A DNA stretch of 64,000 nucleotides. Source: Geobacter sp. AOG2 (lineage in GTDB: Bacteria > Desulfobacterota > Desulfuromonadia > Geobacterales > Pseudopelobacteraceae). This document shows, in pieces, positions 54,663 through 63,091 of the stretch (position 1 is the first letter of the stretch; every line of letters starts with the position of its first letter). The notes under the pieces are model-generated. The model made no database searches. It saw only the letters and a program-made list of their open reading frames with translations, and had not been told where the DNA came from. A program made the position numbers and the translations under genes. The DNA is taken from contig NZ_BLJA01000001.1 in NCBI RefSeq assembly GCF_019972295.1, positions 1,657,762 through 1,721,761 on the forward strand, read 5' to 3'.

Positions 54663-55922
54663 CTAACCTCTCTTCTTCACCAGGCGAGGCAGATAGTGTG
54701 CAAGGACATCATCAACGGTGACGATCCCCACCATGCGCTGTTCCTCGTCAAGCACCGGCACCGCCGTCAGGTCGTACCGGGTAAGGGTCTCCAAAATCTC
54801 CTCCGGGTCGTCGCCTACGTTTACGCTTTTTATGTTGTCTTCCATGATATCAACGACAAGCTCGTCATCCCGGGAGGCAAGCAACTCCTGAATGCTGAGG
54901 GTGCCTTCCAAGTGTTCGTCGTCGTCCAGGAGATAGGCATAGTTAATATTTTCGATCTCCCCTGCCAGACGGCGCACATCCGCGATGGCCGCGCCCACGG
55001 TATGGTTCAGGGGCAGGGTGAGGAATTCGCTGGTCATGAAACCGCCGGCCGTATCGTCCTCATGCTCCAACAACTCTTCAATCTCTTCCTTCTCCTCATC
55101 ATCCATCAGTTCTAATAGTTGCTGGGCCGTTTCTTCCGACAGGTCGGAGAGAACGTCGGCGGCATCATCCGGGGACATCTCTTCAAGGATGTCCGAGGCA
55201 TGCTCCGCGTCCATCTGGCTGATGACCACGCTGCGCATCTCCGGTTCCAATTCGTAAAGTGTATCACCGGTGGTCTCGGCATCGATGCTGTCCAGCACCG
55301 TCCTGATGTTTTTGATCGGGATCTGCTCGATGATGTCCGCAAGGTCGGCCGGATGGATCTCGTTCATCTGATTGCGGGCAATATTCAGGGCCAGTTTGGA
55401 CGAGTGGGGTTCCAAGGGTTGGACATACTCCCAACTGATCTCGGTATGGGGGATGTCCTTTTTGATCAGCCGCGCCATACTCTCGCCGAACCGTTCGTAT
55501 CCCAAACGGCGCAGCAGTCCGCGAAAGCCGATGTCCACGCTAAATATGCACAGCTTGTCGTGGAGCTTGCCCAGTTTGATATCGTTGACGCGCACCACCT
55601 TGGCTCCGTCCACGTCCACGATCTGCTTGTCCAGAAGGTCGCGGCGCACCAGGATCTCCGCCTCGCGGTAGTCGTAGGCGCACAGGCCGGGCGGGGTGAT
55701 CCCGGACGCCGAGATCACCACATGGGTAAACAGTGATACCTCGTTCCAGGGGAGCGACATCTTGCCCTTGTGCCCCTTGATCACAATGTGCGAAACCTCG
55801 GGAAAGACCTCGCCCGGCACCATGATGAGGTCACGGAGAATGCCGAGCTCTTCGCCCTTGCTGTTGATTACCGAACGGCCAATGACGGCGCTTAGGTATA
55901 TTTCGCTATATTCCGTGTTCAT
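54663..55922 (-). CDS. Soluble PRC-barrel / MgtE_N / CBS-pair protein
   Basis: A 419-residue protein with no TM helix. It has a PRC-barrel-like N-terminal half with two repeats (LSAVIGRSVINSKGEELGILRDLIM; KQIVDVDGAKVVRVNDIKLG), then an MgtE_N superhelix (HPADLADIIEQIP, MDAEHASDILEEMSPDDAADVLSDL, acidic DDEEKEEIEELLE), then two CBS domains (MTSEFLTLPLNH..; NVGDDPEEILETLTRYDLTAVPVLDE). This is the Mg2+-sensing cytoplasmic module of MgtE without its channel. It lies 7 bp before the Nramp gene and behind an M-box, so it is a candidate regulatory subunit of that transporter. Confidence 0.9.
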   Translation of the reverse strand: MNTEYSEIYLSAVIGRSVINSKGEELGILRDLIMVPGEVFPEVSHIVIKGHKGKMSLPWNEVSLFTHVVISASGITPPGLCAYDYREAEILVRRDLLDKQIVDVDGAKVVRVNDIKLGKLHDKLCIFSVDIGFRGLLRRLGYERFGESMARLIKKDIPHTEISWEYVQPLEPHSSKLALNIARNQMNEIHPADLADIIEQIPIKNIRTVLDSIDAETTGDTLYELEPEMRSVVISQMDAEHASDILEEMSPDDAADVLSDLSEETAQQLLELMDDEEKEEIEELLEHEDDTAGGFMTSEFLTLPLNHTVGAAIADVRRLAGEIENINYAYLLDDDEHLEGTLSIQELLASRDDELVVDIMEDNIKSVNVGDDPEEILETLTRYDLTAVPVLDEEQRMVGIVTVDDVLAHYLPRLVKKRG

Positions 55923-55941
55923 GATGGCAACCTCGCGAAAT

Positions 55942-55972
55942 AAAAAAAGGCCCTTTCGGAGAAAGGGCCTTT
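55942..55972 (-). terminator. Expression-platform terminator of the M-box riboswitch
   Basis: AAAGGCCCTTTC-TCCG-AAAGGGCCTTT followed by a run of T on the minus strand, just before the start of the PRC/MgtE_N/CBS gene. Confidence 0.85.
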
Positions 55973-55989
55973 GGCGCGCGCAAAGAAAC

Positions 55990-56153
55990 CATTTCCCCAC
56001 TGGTTGACTTTCGGCAGTGCACAACGTAGGTTGATAAACCAGCTACCTTAGGTAAAGCCTTAGGCCGACAATACCTGGTCTACCCATTGGCGTCTTTCGA
56101 CATTTTTGGGCAGTAGCCTGTGTTTGTGCAAACGCCTCTGCTAACGAGGAACT
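55990..56153 (-). promoter_or_regulatory. M-box (ykoK) magnesium riboswitch aptamer
   Basis: The minus strand carries the conserved M-box core: CGTTAGCAGAGGC, then ACAGGCTACTGCCCAAAAATG, then GTCGAAAGACGCCAATGGGT, later CTAAGGC and ACCTAAGGTAGC, and GCACTGCCGAAAGTC. The first helix (TTCCTC with GGGGAA near 55992-55998) closes the aptamer. An intrinsic terminator follows, so high Mg2+ should stop transcription. It controls the soluble MgtE-like gene and the Nramp-type transporter. Confidence 0.93.
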
Positions 56154-56159
56154 TTAATC

Positions 56160-56188
56160 ATATAATCCAAAAGAAAATTGTTTGTCAA
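56160..56188 (-). promoter_or_regulatory. Promoter of the M-box operon
   Basis: On the minus strand a perfect TTGACA (56183-56188) is followed after 17 bases by TTATAT (56160-56165). Transcription would start near 56153, at the 5' edge of the aptamer. Confidence 0.75.
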
Positions 56189-56294
56189 CACGCAAAAGCC
56201 TCCTCACGGTGAAAAAGACGTTACGGAATAATTACCGTTTCGTGACACAGGATATGATTTCCCTTTCATCGTTGATTTTGCTATGATTGACACC

Positions 56295-56753
56295 ATGGGT
56301 GAGAAACTGATCTGCAACAACAAGAAGGCCTACCATGAATATTTTATCGAGGAAAAGCTGGAAGCCGGGGTGGTGCTTCAGGGGACCGAGGTAAAATCGC
56401 TACGGTGCGGCAACGTCAACCTGACCGACTCCTTCATGCTGATTCGCGAAGGTGAGGCCTTTCTGCACAACCTGCATATCGCGCCCTATGACTTCGGCAA
56501 CCGCGCGAACCACCAACCGGATCGCCAGCGCAAACTGCTCCTGCACCGCAAGGAGATCACCCGGCTTTACGGCAGGGTCAGGGAGCAGGGCTATTCGGTC
56601 ATACCGCTCAGGCTCTATTTCAAGGATGGCTTGGTGAAGGTGGAGATTGGTCTTGCCAAAGGTAAGAAACTGTACGATAAACGTGAAGACTTGAAGAAGA
56701 AGGACACGCAACGCGAAATGTCCCAAGCCCTGAAGTCGAGAAACAGGGCGTAA
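56295..56753 (+). CDS. smpB: SsrA-binding protein SmpB
   Basis: A 152-residue tmRNA partner. It begins MGEKLICNNKKAYHEYFIEE, then LQGTEVKSLR, LHNLHIAPYDFGN, RKLLLHRKEITRL and GLAKGKKLYDKREDLKKKD. It binds the tRNA-like end of ssrA and takes it into stalled ribosomes. An ATG four codons upstream (56283) is also possible; neither has a clear ribosome site. The ssrA gene follows directly. Confidence 0.95.
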   Translation: MGEKLICNNKKAYHEYFIEEKLEAGVVLQGTEVKSLRCGNVNLTDSFMLIREGEAFLHNLHIAPYDFGNRANHQPDRQRKLLLHRKEITRLYGRVREQGYSVIPLRLYFKDGLVKVEIGLAKGKKLYDKREDLKKKDTQREMSQALKSRNRA

Positions 56754-56798
56754 CGGCGCGGATAACGCCGCTGAAAAATTGGTAGGAGATTTTCAAAG

Positions 56799-57153
56799 GG
56801 GGGCGTAAAGGTTTCGACGGGGAAGTGAAAATCTGGGTTGCACCGGGTCGGGGCAGGTGGCCGACCTTAATAAACCTGCACCGGCATTAATTGCCGACAA
56901 TTACAACACTCCTGTAGCTCTCGCAGCTTAACAGGCGTCCCCGACCCAGATGCCGATGGTAAGAAGGGGACGTCATTCACTATCGGATTGGGATGCGCAA
57001 CGCCCGTAGCGCAACCTGAAACTTTACGGGACCGCTGGCAGGATGCTTTGTCCTAGGCGTATTCTGCCGGTTAAATTGAGCAAAGGACTAACGGTGTAGT
57101 AATTCAGACTGTAGGTTCTTCGGACCCGGGTTCGACTCCCGGCGCCTCCACCA
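56799..57153 (+). ncRNA. ssrA: tmRNA (ssrA)
   Basis: A 355-base one-piece tmRNA. The 5' end GGGGGCG pairs with the 3' CGCCTCC, followed by ACCA, and the T-arm is GGGTTCGACTCCC. The tag frame at 56893-56931 reads ADNYNTPVALAA and a TAA stop. It rescues stalled ribosomes together with SmpB encoded just upstream. Confidence 0.97.
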
Positions 57154-57184
57154 ATTAATAGTCCGGCATGGTTCGGACAAGACC

Positions 57185-57219
57185 AAAAGCCCTTGAGAAA
57201 TCAGGGGCTTTTCTTTTTG
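57185..57219 (+). terminator. Terminator after ssrA
   Basis: AAAAGCCC, loop, GGGGCTTTTCTTTTTG. Confidence 0.85.
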
Positions 57220-57396
57220 TGTTGTCCGGCAAAGTCCGCTTTGATATGCTTAAAGCCAGCATTTTTGGAGGTATTTATGGGGGTATATTGATTGGGGCCG
57301 AGCACAAATACCACCAAACCGTGAAGTGGATACCACCAAAACGGAGCTTTCTACCGTAATTGGTTCCGTTCCTCTGTACCTGTTCACAATTAATAC

Positions 57397-57431
57397 AAAG
57401 CCCCGCCACCGAAGACCGGTAACGGGGTTTT
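57397..57431 (-). terminator. Terminator-like hairpin downstream of the 57552 gene
   Basis: CCCCG/CGGGG stem with an inner ACCGGTCTTCGGT pairing. On the minus strand it ends in GCTTTG. It would close the leftward small gene. Bases 57220-57396 hold no recognised gene. Confidence 0.5.
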
Positions 57432-57551
57432 GTGCAGAGCTTGTAGAAAAAATATTGGCGAAGTCGTACCAGTGGTGGCCGGGATCGAAGGTAAAGCCGA
57501 AATATGCTGTCCTTGATTCCGCAATCAATGCCGCCGGAGCAAGCCGGCCTC

Positions 57552-57812
57552 TCAGGAACCCTCATCGGACGTATCCAGAAAGGTCATAATAGAATTAAAC
57601 ATCGAAGAAGGCGTCTCGTCATGGCCTTTTCTGGAATCGAAGACATTCTCCCACCCATATCCCTGCAAATCCACCGTAATCACCCTGCCGGCGCTGCGCA
57701 TGTCAATGTAAGGAGTTACGGATTTCACCACCCGTTGTCCCGGTTTCCGATTAAAGAAATTATGGTCTTCCTCAATATGTCGGATTAGTTCCATAAATTG
57801 ATTAATAGTCAT
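57552..57812 (-). CDS. Hypothetical protein, 86 residues
   Basis: Begins MTINQFMELIRHIEEDHNFF and continues with a beta-rich part (GRVITVDLQGYGWENVF). No family recognised. An AAAGGGC stretch stands about 6 bases before the ATG. It lies in a gene-poor region after the tmRNA, a frequent integration site, and has no relative in the window. Confidence 0.5.
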   Translation of the reverse strand: MTINQFMELIRHIEEDHNFFNRKPGQRVVKSVTPYIDMRSAGRVITVDLQGYGWENVFDSRKGHDETPSSMFNSIMTFLDTSDEGS

Positions 57813-58177
57813 TTTTTGCCCTTTGCCTACTTTGGCGAATAAAGTATATCAAGGCGAAAGTTTGATATGAATGAGTCGTGTATAATTATATAAATCCAAT
57901 AATATCGTTGGCATTTTTAGCACGGTTTACGCGCACCGTCCATATTTATGTTTGACAACAATACCTTCAAAGTAAATGTTGCGGGAAGAGGGTAAGGCCA
58001 AACAGGAAAAGCTTGATTTCCAGATAATATAGGCGTTAAATATTCACCGGTTCCCACGCGACTGATTGCAGCATGTTTTGGGGTGCATTCAAAGTTTAAC
58101 CTTGATAGGCGTACGTAATATATTGGTTGTGCTGTCAGGTGTGTTGACGGCATCCAGGGTGGTACAATGTCGTACGG
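57813..58177. other. A/T-rich non-coding stretch
   Basis: No convincing gene in either strand. A/T content is higher than in neighbouring genes. Nothing beyond the adjacent hairpin at 58178 was recognised. Confidence 0.4.
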
Positions 58178-58203
58178 AAGCCCGCTAGATATGAGCGGGC
58201 TTT
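58178..58203 (+). terminator. Terminator-like hairpin
   Basis: AAGCCCGCT, 8-base loop, AGCGGGCTTT. It precedes rather than follows the small gene at 58284, so it may end an unseen transcript or lie in that gene's leader. Confidence 0.55.
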
Positions 58204-58283
58204 ACTGTTGTCTGCGATGGAATCAAATTGAAACGTCATAACCGATAGGTGGTTATTTTTATCGTCGAATGGAGGAAAACCCC

Positions 58284-58490
58284 ATGCCTGGCTCGTACAC
58301 CACTTCTGCAGTATTGGCTGATTCCGCGCTCGACACGCTGAAGCGTGCCTACGAGGCCCGCCAATCGCCCGATGTCGGCTCACTGATCCTGAAGGCCTAT
58401 GATGTGATCAAAAACCTGAAAGACGAAATAAGCTCCAATGATACAACACACGATCCCTATGAGCTGAATGAGGCAAATTCGGCGATATAA
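58284..58490 (+). CDS. Hypothetical protein, 68 residues
   Basis: Begins MPGSYTTSAVLADSALDTL. Mostly helical and acidic. GGAGG stands 8 bases before this ATG, which makes it a likely real gene. No family recognised. The frame runs five codons further upstream through the ribosome site, so the shorter start is used. Confidence 0.6.
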   Translation: MPGSYTTSAVLADSALDTLKRAYEARQSPDVGSLILKAYDVIKNLKDEISSNDTTHDPYELNEANSAI

Positions 58491-58746
58491 TCACCGGCTG
58501 ACGGCCGTTGGATGTAGTCAGCAACGCCCACTGCGGATTTCTTTATCTGTAGCGGGCTTTCGTTTTTTTGCATGGCGGCAGGCGTGACTTGAGAACGTGG
58601 CCGTGCCGTTATCGGGAGTCGGCAGTTGAATGTTGTTATCTGCTGAGAAGAAGCGTATACGCCATTTGACTAATCGTATTTTTGTATTATTTTTTTAAGA
58701 AAGATCGGGAGGACTACCGTGGGAACCCTCACCTGGGAGGGGCATG

Positions 58747-58938
58747 ATGCAAAACACGATTATATGGGTTAACGACAACACTCTGGAACGCATCATCAAT
58801 GTAGATGGTACGGTTGTGTGTACCCAGAGACTGCGGATCTCCGACAAGGAACGTTGTGAGGCTGCGATGACGAAGTTTTGGCAGCAGTTGCTGAGGGAAC
58901 AGAAACAGAGTAGGCTGAACACCAAGCGCCGCCCATGA
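58747..58938 (+). CDS. Hypothetical protein, 63 residues
   Basis: Begins MQNTIIWVNDNTLERIINV; the second half is basic and helical (FWQQLLREQKQSRLNTKRRP). GGGAGG lies just upstream, best placed for this ATG; the ATG one codon earlier is also possible. No family recognised. A terminator follows, which supports expression. Confidence 0.55.
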   Translation: MQNTIIWVNDNTLERIINVDGTVVCTQRLRISDKERCEAAMTKFWQQLLREQKQSRLNTKRRP

Positions 58939-58965
58939 CGAAAATATCTTGCGGGGTTATGGCTG

Positions 58966-58998
58966 AAACCGGGATTTCCCCGGTTTTCTCTTTTTTTG
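58966..58998 (+). terminator. Terminator after the 58747 gene
   Basis: AAACCGGG-ATTT-CCCCGGTTTT followed by CTCTTTTTTTG. Confidence 0.8.
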
Positions 58999-59051
58999 AG
59001 GGCCAGCAACGCCGTTGCCACCCTATTTGTATAAGCTAATCACCTAAAAAT

Positions 59052-59525
59052 ATGCGTAAAAATGCCAAGACATTCGGACAATTTAAAGGGCTTCGTGTCG
59101 TAGCGCTTTTAGAAGGGGCTAAAGGAACCATTGTTCTTTTGACCGGTTTCGGGATACTGGCGCTTATCCACAAAGACCTCCATCATGTTGCCGAGCAACT
59201 TGTCCAACACCTGCATATCAATCCGGCCCGCCACTATCCGCGAATTTTTATCGATGCGGCTCAGCGTGTTACGGATCTACAGCTCTGGGGGCTCGCTCTT
59301 TCTGCATTAGGCTATGCCATCGTGCGCTTTGTGGAAGCGTACGGGCTGTGGAAACGGATGTCGTGGGCGGAATGGTTCGGGCTGCTGACAGGGGGGATGT
59401 ACATCCCCGTCGAACTGTTCGAGGTCATGCGTGGAGTAACGTGGCCCAAGGTGAGTATACTGATTGTTAACCTGGGAGTTGTGGGGTATCTGGCCTTTAT
59501 TCTGCTGCCGGCAAAACGGAAATGA
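59052..59525 (+). CDS. DUF2127 integral membrane protein
   Basis: A 157-residue protein with about four TM helices: VALLEGAKGTIVLLTGFGILALIHKD, LQLWGLALSALGYAIVRFVEAYGLW, AEWFGLLTGGMYIPVELFE and SILIVNLGVVGYLAFILL. The HHVAEQL and FVEAYGLWKRMSWAEW segments fit DUF2127. Function unknown. No clear ribosome site is seen. Confidence 0.82.
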   Translation: MRKNAKTFGQFKGLRVVALLEGAKGTIVLLTGFGILALIHKDLHHVAEQLVQHLHINPARHYPRIFIDAAQRVTDLQLWGLALSALGYAIVRFVEAYGLWKRMSWAEWFGLLTGGMYIPVELFEVMRGVTWPKVSILIVNLGVVGYLAFILLPAKRK

Positions 59526-59633
59526 CTTTTCTTTCCAGACAAAACTCCCCTCATTCATCTGGTTGTTGCGAGGACACTTTGCGGTTTGAAGCAGGGATGC
59601 GACGGTTATGTCCAGAATGATTGCAGGTGACTC

Positions 59634-60329
59634 ATGCCAGTAACCGCTCATAACGAAAAGCATTTTACCGCATCGGATACGGTTCGGGATGTTGTTATCG
59701 GCATGTCCGACGGTTTAACGGTCCCGTTCGCGCTCGCCGCCGGATTGTCGGGAGCTGTTGATTCCACCGGGCTCATTATCATTGCCGGTCTCGCGGAGAT
59801 AGCGGCGGGCGCGATTGCGATGGGCCTGGGCGGATATCTGGCGGCTAAAACCGATGCGGAACATTTTATTGCCGAATTGGCCCGGGAAGAACGCGAGACG
59901 TATGAAGTCCCTGAGAGCGAGGCGGAAGAGGTCGCCCAGGTTTTTCGAAATTACGGGCTTTCGGAGGAGACAGTGACGACCGTTGTGGGCGCCATCCGTT
60001 CGGACCGCACGCGTTGGGTGGACTTCATGATGAAATTCGAATTGGGGCTTGAGGAGCCGGATCCCCGCCGGGCTCGAAGCAGCGCTCTGACCATTGCTCT
60101 TTCGTACGTGGCCGGTGGGTTGGTACCGCTGGCCCCCTATTTTTTCCTGCGCTCCGTGCATGCCGCTTTGGTCGGTTCCATGATTGTTACACTGCTTGCC
60201 TTATTCGTGTTTGGCTTTGTCAAAGGTCGCTTCACCACCAGCCGTCCGGTACGGAGTGCCTGGCAAACCGTCCTGGTTGGGGGGATTGCGGCAGCGGCCG
60301 CTTTTGGTATAGCAAAACTCATTGGCTAA
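59634..60329 (+). CDS. VIT/CCC1-family membrane transporter
   Basis: A 231-residue protein with five TM helices. TM1 carries VIGMSDGLTVPFALAAGL, and TM2 continues into AAGAIAMGLGGYLAAKTDAEH, typical of VIT1/CCC1 iron/manganese transporters. An acidic cytoplasmic segment (about 78-135, EREEERETYE-like Glu clusters) corresponds to the metal-binding domain. It probably exports or stores Fe2+/Mn2+; direction and metal are inferred. AGGTG lies before the ATG. Confidence 0.85.
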   Translation: MPVTAHNEKHFTASDTVRDVVIGMSDGLTVPFALAAGLSGAVDSTGLIIIAGLAEIAAGAIAMGLGGYLAAKTDAEHFIAELAREERETYEVPESEAEEVAQVFRNYGLSEETVTTVVGAIRSDRTRWVDFMMKFELGLEEPDPRRARSSALTIALSYVAGGLVPLAPYFFLRSVHAALVGSMIVTLLALFVFGFVKGRFTTSRPVRSAWQTVLVGGIAAAAAFGIAKLIG

Positions 60330-60570
60330 TAGTTAGGAGTTGTGCAGGTCTCCGGCACACGGTTTCCCGTGACGTTATAGTGTCTGTTTTTTTCATTATC
60401 TCCACCTGCTGTATCTGTCTTTGCGGCTGACAGCAGGATGCCCACGTAAGTAATCCTACCCGGCGGCATTACTTCATTAGCAGTATTTTAATGACTCTTG
60501 CAATCCGGCGACCACGAGGTATAAAACTTGAGAAGCATAGGCTTGGAGCCGCTTTCTTGAGGATACATTC

Positions 60571-62391
60571 ATGCAGGCGATAGTGAGTTGGATAAAAGCA
60601 ATTGTAAAATGGGCCCTCCTTATGACAACGACGGTCTGTATGCCATCCGTCGTTTGTGCGGAAGAAGCTGTTCCTTCGCCTACCGTTGCAGACACTATCG
60701 TTGCCGCCATCCCTCCCGACTTTCCGCCAACCTATTCCCGTGATCGCCAGAGCGGAAAACCGGTCGGTTTTGCTGTTGATATCTTGAATGAAATTGCCCG
60801 CAGAGCCGGTTTGAAGGTCGTCTATGTCTTCGGACAGCACTGGGATGATGTCGAACATCTGGTTCTGAGCGGCCAGGCCGACGTGATACCGAATCTCATT
60901 GTTGACGATGCGAGGAGCAAGCTTTTTACCTTTACGAAACCCATTGAAGCGGTACCGATCTATTTGACTGTTCGCAGCCATGAGTCGCGTTTTCAACGCA
61001 TTGTTCCAGGCATAAAGATCGGCGTGATCAAGGAAAGTGTCGGGGAACACTATCTGAAAAACATTCCCAAGGTCACAGTCACTACATATTCCAACCTGCA
61101 TTCCCTGATATTCGAACTTCTCTCGGGCCAGATAGACGCCGCACTGACGGCGACACCAAACCTGATGAAGCTTGCCAATGAGGCCGGCGTGAGAGACAAA
61201 ATCAAGATGGTCGGCGAACCGGTCATTGATGGGAAACGGGCCATAGCGGTACGTAAAGGGGATCCGGCCCTTACGGCCCGCCTTAACAAGGCTATCGCGG
61301 GATTTGTCGGCTCGCCTGAATATCAGGCATTGTACCGGAAGTGGTGGGGCACACCGGAACCGTACTGGAATGCCCGACGAGTTGTCGTTGCCATAGCTGC
61401 AACGCTTGTCGTGGCGATCATGTCCATGGGAGGTTGGCGGTATTATTCGATCAAACGCCTCAACGCGCAGCTTACAGAGAGCATGGCCGGGTTGGAAAAA
61501 GCTCAAAAGACGCTTCAGGAACAGGCGGTATTGTTGGAGGAAGAGATTGCCGAGCGGCATCTGGCAGAGGTGAAGCTGGCAGTCAAGCAACAGCAGCTTG
61601 AAGAAATCAATCGCTCGCTGGAAGATCGTATAGCTACGACGTTGAGGGAAATCCGTGAGAAGGACCAGATGCTTATCCAGCAGGGACGTTTTGCCGCAAT
61701 GGGCGAAATGATCAGCAATATATCGCACCAGTGGCGCCAACCACTCAATAACGTGGGCCTGATCATTCAGAATTTGCAGGAAATGTCCGAAAATGGTGAA
61801 CTTAGTCAGGATGTCCTGAATTATGAGGTTCGGGTAGCTATGGACATCATTCAGTTCATGTCGAATACGATCGATGATTTCCGCTATTTTTTTAAGCCGG
61901 ATAAAGAAAAGAAGGAGTTCGTCGTTAACGAGGTTATTGCAAAAACAGTCAAATTCATGTCGCCGGCCCTTCGAAGCTGCGGCATCACTATCACATTCAA
62001 TGAAGAGTCGGACGTCTGCATTTTGGGATACCCCAATGAATATTCCCAGATGCTGATCAATATCATCAATAATGCAAAGGATGTATTGCTGGAGCGGAAG
62101 ATTCCCGACCCATGCGTGATAATTCATGCCTTCCATGATAACGAACTTGCGACGGTAACCATAACAGATAACGCCGGAGGCATAGATGCTGCCGTGCTTC
62201 CCAAGGTATTTGATCCCTATTTTACCACCAAGGAGCCTGGTAAAGGCACCGGTATCGGCCTTTACATGTCGAAGGTAATCGCGGAGAAGAACATGGGGGG
62301 GAGATTGATCGCCCGAAATGTGCCGGATGGAGCGGAGTTCAGGATTGAGCTGCTGTCGTGCGGCTGCGCGGAAAGGGGTGTGTATACATGA
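60571..62391 (+). CDS. Sensor histidine kinase with periplasmic substrate-binding domain (HQWRQPLN type)
   Basis: A 606-residue kinase. A signal/anchor helix (about 8-27) is followed by an SBP_bac_3 domain (about 45-265: AAIPPDFPPTYSRDRQSGKP, VGFAVDILNEIARRAG), a TM helix (about 272-290), a coiled coil (about 295-365), and the H box ISHQWRQPLNNVGLIIQ (His near 386). The HATPase has NIINNAKDVL, TDNAGGID and KGTGIGLYMSK. The catalytic core is closely similar to that of the PAS kinase at 29989. No receiver gene is adjacent. The ligand is probably a small amino acid-like solute. Confidence 0.92.
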   Translation: MQAIVSWIKAIVKWALLMTTTVCMPSVVCAEEAVPSPTVADTIVAAIPPDFPPTYSRDRQSGKPVGFAVDILNEIARRAGLKVVYVFGQHWDDVEHLVLSGQADVIPNLIVDDARSKLFTFTKPIEAVPIYLTVRSHESRFQRIVPGIKIGVIKESVGEHYLKNIPKVTVTTYSNLHSLIFELLSGQIDAALTATPNLMKLANEAGVRDKIKMVGEPVIDGKRAIAVRKGDPALTARLNKAIAGFVGSPEYQALYRKWWGTPEPYWNARRVVVAIAATLVVAIMSMGGWRYYSIKRLNAQLTESMAGLEKAQKTLQEQAVLLEEEIAERHLAEVKLAVKQQQLEEINRSLEDRIATTLREIREKDQMLIQQGRFAAMGEMISNISHQWRQPLNNVGLIIQNLQEMSENGELSQDVLNYEVRVAMDIIQFMSNTIDDFRYFFKPDKEKKEFVVNEVIAKTVKFMSPALRSCGITITFNEESDVCILGYPNEYSQMLINIINNAKDVLLERKIPDPCVIIHAFHDNELATVTITDNAGGIDAAVLPKVFDPYFTTKEPGKGTGIGLYMSKVIAEKNMGGRLIARNVPDGAEFRIELLSCGCAERGVYT

Positions 62392-62463
62392 TGTGCAATT
62401 CGTTTATATCGGATTATAGTGTTTCAGGTGATACGAGGCGTATTGAGCGGGAGGTACTAAACT

Positions 62464-63036
62464 ATGCGGGTACTTCAGGAATACGATACCGTCAGTATCG
62501 TACTCAAGTTTGCGCATATCATTTCATCCTGCGTCTGGTTTGGGGCTGTCGTTTGTATTGGGGTTTTGCTGTATCTGAATCATGAATCCGGCAGCAGCGA
62601 GGAACTAAACGCCTTTAACCTGGGAATTCACTATCTGGACAACTACCTGATCGGTCCCGCTGTGATTGTCAGCATTCTGAGCGGGGTTTTTCTCTGTTTC
62701 AGTAACAACCTGCAACTCTTCGCCTGTCGCTGGGTAATCAAGAAATGGTTGAGTAGCCTGGTTGCCGTGGCATTCGGTCTCATCTGGCTCGCCCCGTGGT
62801 TGAAGGAGTTGGAGATCATCTGCAGGATCAACCAATTCATGGTCTTTACCATACCCGGCTATTATCGTACCTACTACCTGAACCATATCAGCCTGGTGGT
62901 CCAGGAGATCATGCTGCTCTACCTTATTCTCATTTCACTTTTGAAACCCTGCACCGGCTATAAGAATTGTATCCATTGCCGGGAACGTTTTGGTTACAAA
63001 AAGTCTGAGAAGCCGCTCTCGTGCCCCAGTGACTGA
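62464..63036 (+). CDS. Integral membrane protein, DUF2269-like
   Basis: A 190-residue protein with four TM helices: VLKFAHIISSCVWFGAVVCIGVL, IGPAVIVSILSGVFLCF, WLSSLVAVAFGLIWLAPW and VVQEIMLLYLILISLL. The first helix has the KFAHI...VWFG pattern of DUF2269 and related proteins. The Cys-rich C-terminus (YKNCIHCRERF) may bind metal. GGGAGG lies 9 bases before the ATG. Function unknown. Confidence 0.65.
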   Translation: MRVLQEYDTVSIVLKFAHIISSCVWFGAVVCIGVLLYLNHESGSSEELNAFNLGIHYLDNYLIGPAVIVSILSGVFLCFSNNLQLFACRWVIKKWLSSLVAVAFGLIWLAPWLKELEIICRINQFMVFTIPGYYRTYYLNHISLVVQEIMLLYLILISLLKPCTGYKNCIHCRERFGYKKSEKPLSCPSD

Positions 63037-63091
63037 CCGCACGGGATACGAGAGGCATCTGCTGTTCTGCCGCCCTGCAACGGAGGCTGGC

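Noticed and set aside
57154-57400. Integrase remnant next to the tmRNA
   Set aside because: Short frames such as one with GGIYGGILIG were examined, but no tyrosine-recombinase motif or repeat of the tmRNA end was found by eye.
60469-62136. 555-residue open frame opposite the SBP-domain kinase
   Set aside because: Antisense shadow of a fully motif-supported kinase; its protein shows no domain or signal.
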